Shown here: positions 62,325 through 64,000 of the stretch, piece by piece | Layout: each line of letters starts with the position of its first letter | Numbering within the stretch: position 1 is the stretch's first letter | Source: Henricia sp. BOLD:AAB3569 | Taxonomy: Eukaryota; Echinodermata; Asteroidea; Spinulosida; Echinasteridae | Length of the DNA: 64,000 nt | Reading direction: 5' to 3' | NCBI GenBank assembly: GCA_037783545.1 | Contig: JBBELK010000492.1 | Location: forward strand, 434,001 to 498,000 | Translations under genes and position numbers: made by a program | Notes under the pieces: generated by a model | Databases searched by the model: none | What the model saw: the letters and a program-made list of their open reading frames with translations, nothing else | What the model was told of the DNA's origin: nothing

Positions 62325-64000
62325 CTGTTTCAGTGAGAAGGAGAAATGAATTGTAAAATTTAAGAGCAAGACCCAATTGAAGCCCACAGTTAAATTAGTT
62401 CAAGTCTGGAGGCATTACAATAAATATCATGCCTCTTAAAACTGCATTCTTTGCCTTGTGTGAACTGTCCATATGACATGTATGACGTGTACATACACAT
62501 GTACAATGTATACTTGTTAGACCATAGTCGTGCTGCTGAAGCCACTTTCAACCGTGTCCCCTGAATCAGTTCTATAGAATGCAATGCTCCTTAAATTATG
62601 ACGGTACGTACATGTACCAGTCTACCTAGATCTATACTACATGTACGTACAGTACTGAAAAAAATGTATGGCCGCCTGCACACGATCCCGTACTTGTACA
62701 TGTACGTGCCTAGCTTGTTGGCACCTTCCTAACCAGCAAATCGGGGATAAGATTTGTTCTTGTTTCGAGACAATAGCAAGATTCAGGGCTTCGACTGAAT
62801 ACAGTACATGTACATGTATGACTGAGAAGTCCGACACCTTCCCTAACCTGGCACATTTTTACAATTACTGTCCGTAGTCAAATGTTTTGTTATCCCCCAA
62901 ACTCGCTGTCAAATGCAATTATGGATCTTTCTCAAATGACGTCACTATACCTGCAGGTTGCCATGTGCATTAGGTAGGGACTTGGAAATCCGTGACATCA
63001 TCAGTCGTGCAGTCGTGACACTATTATTGGTCAAATCCGTAACCGAAGTTTGCAAGCTTGATGGACTGCTGCGTGAAATTGCACTGTAAATCATGTTGTC
63101 TTTATAGTTTCGGTCATTTAATCTGCCAGGCTGATTTCTTTTTGGTGCAGGTCTATTGGGGCTGGTTTTCTTTGTATTTGTACCAAATATCACGCAAATC
63201 CACCTGTGCAGTGGTGAGATTTTCCGCCCCAAAATATCACCAAAATCGGCAGCTGACAAGCGCCGTCAACTACCTACATGTAGTCTTGATTCAAGATACC
63301 AATACGGGCATGACTATATCAGTTGGCATAACAAACCTGCACCTACATGTATAGCGAAACTTGAATTTAATAAGACTATAACCAAGAAAAAAATAACGTG
63401 CTTCGTGCCAAGAAGGGCGCTTTGCATCACATCACAATTTTTAAAGTTGCTGTCTATTCGTTTTTATTGACGATTCAGCACGCATATTTGACAAATTTTA
63501 ACAAGCATCAAACAGGAACTGCTTGATGAATTTTTGCAACAAAAGTATTTTTGATATCTGTTGCAACTTGTCTGTTGTGTGAAAATGGTTTTAACTCAAA
63601 ATATAAATTTTGAATTTTTATTCCAAGTCGCTACATTAGGTTTTTCAGCGTAAATTTGTGTGACGCGCGCATCAGCTGCGCTGTACATTATTTCAAACAA
63701 CATGCACTCCTGTTTAAAACATTTTCCATGATGTGCATGTACATACACATATACACTGTACGTACTACCTGATGGTGTTTAATACAAAAAACCATGTAGT
63801 TTTCCTATAAAAAAGACCGACTGCGAGAGTGGTTTATTCAAATTTTGAAATGCTGACACGTACATAATGTACTCAGGGGCTGATCCAGGAATTTTCGGCC
63901 CGTCAGATTTTGTTATATATATATACATATATAAAGTATTCAATCTTTCACTTGTACATTGCTGAGTGATGCACTTACCTTAATATGATGGGGAAGACTT
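62325..64000. other. Upstream of ABHD6, no feature recognised
   Basis: A further 5' UTR exon and promoter of ABHD6 should lie here or beyond the window, but I cannot place them. TACATGTACATGTA words occur near 62590-62820. Confidence 0.45.

Noticed and set aside
62945..63259. 104-residue - strand frame upstream of ABHD6
   Set aside because: Not recognised as any protein. It might overlap an untranslated exon, but nothing in the sequence shows this.

Overview
The window is animal nuclear DNA. It has spliced genes with GT-AG introns, a truncated LINE, tRNA-derived SINEs, a decayed Ty3/Gypsy fragment and many short inverted-repeat transposons. The self-complementary word TACATGTA recurs throughout the single-copy part. 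Two genes are metazoan (ABHD6 and an SLC16 monocarboxylate-transporter relative). The overall look suggests a marine invertebrate deuterostome, such as a sea star or another echinoderm, or amphioxus. That placement is inference.

Positions 1-25987 are one tandem array of glycine tRNA genes, all on the + strand and cut by the left edge of the window. The basic unit is about 593 bp. It holds one gene for each glycine isoacceptor in the order CCC, TCC, GCC, starting 0, 202 and 419 bases into the unit. Each unit can therefore read all four GGN codons. I count 126 full-length 71-nt tRNA bodies: 46 of CCC type, 39 of TCC type and 41 of GCC type. There are also six TCC genes truncated by one shared 33-bp deletion and one truncated GCC gene. 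Shared variants show higher-order repeats of 1138, 3492 and 3543/4136 bp, the mark of unequal exchange. Seven GCC-type genes carry a TCC anticodon and one TCC-type gene carries a UUC anticodon. The right end decays into chimeric and damaged copies. Tables below use Sprinzl numbering and count units from the first complete CCC gene (unit 1 at 522).

Positions 26000-30300 hold relics: a Ty3/Gypsy pol fragment on the - strand, SINE-like sequence and a large foldback. From 30337 to 42324 on the + strand lies a four-coding-exon SLC16/MCT-family transporter of 485 residues. Its introns are packed with short DNA-transposon derivatives. Positions 42325-51400 contain no gene that I recognise. They hold terminal-inverted-repeat elements, tRNA-derived SINE pieces and a 5'-truncated CR1-like LINE.

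From 62225 down to 51408 on the - strand lies a complete ABHD6 gene (monoacylglycerol lipase). It has eight coding exons whose phases all join, giving 337 residues with an intact Ser-Asp-His triad. Its introns hold several inverted-repeat elements and a palindromic GGGATCCC minisatellite. The rest, to 64000, shows nothing I can name.
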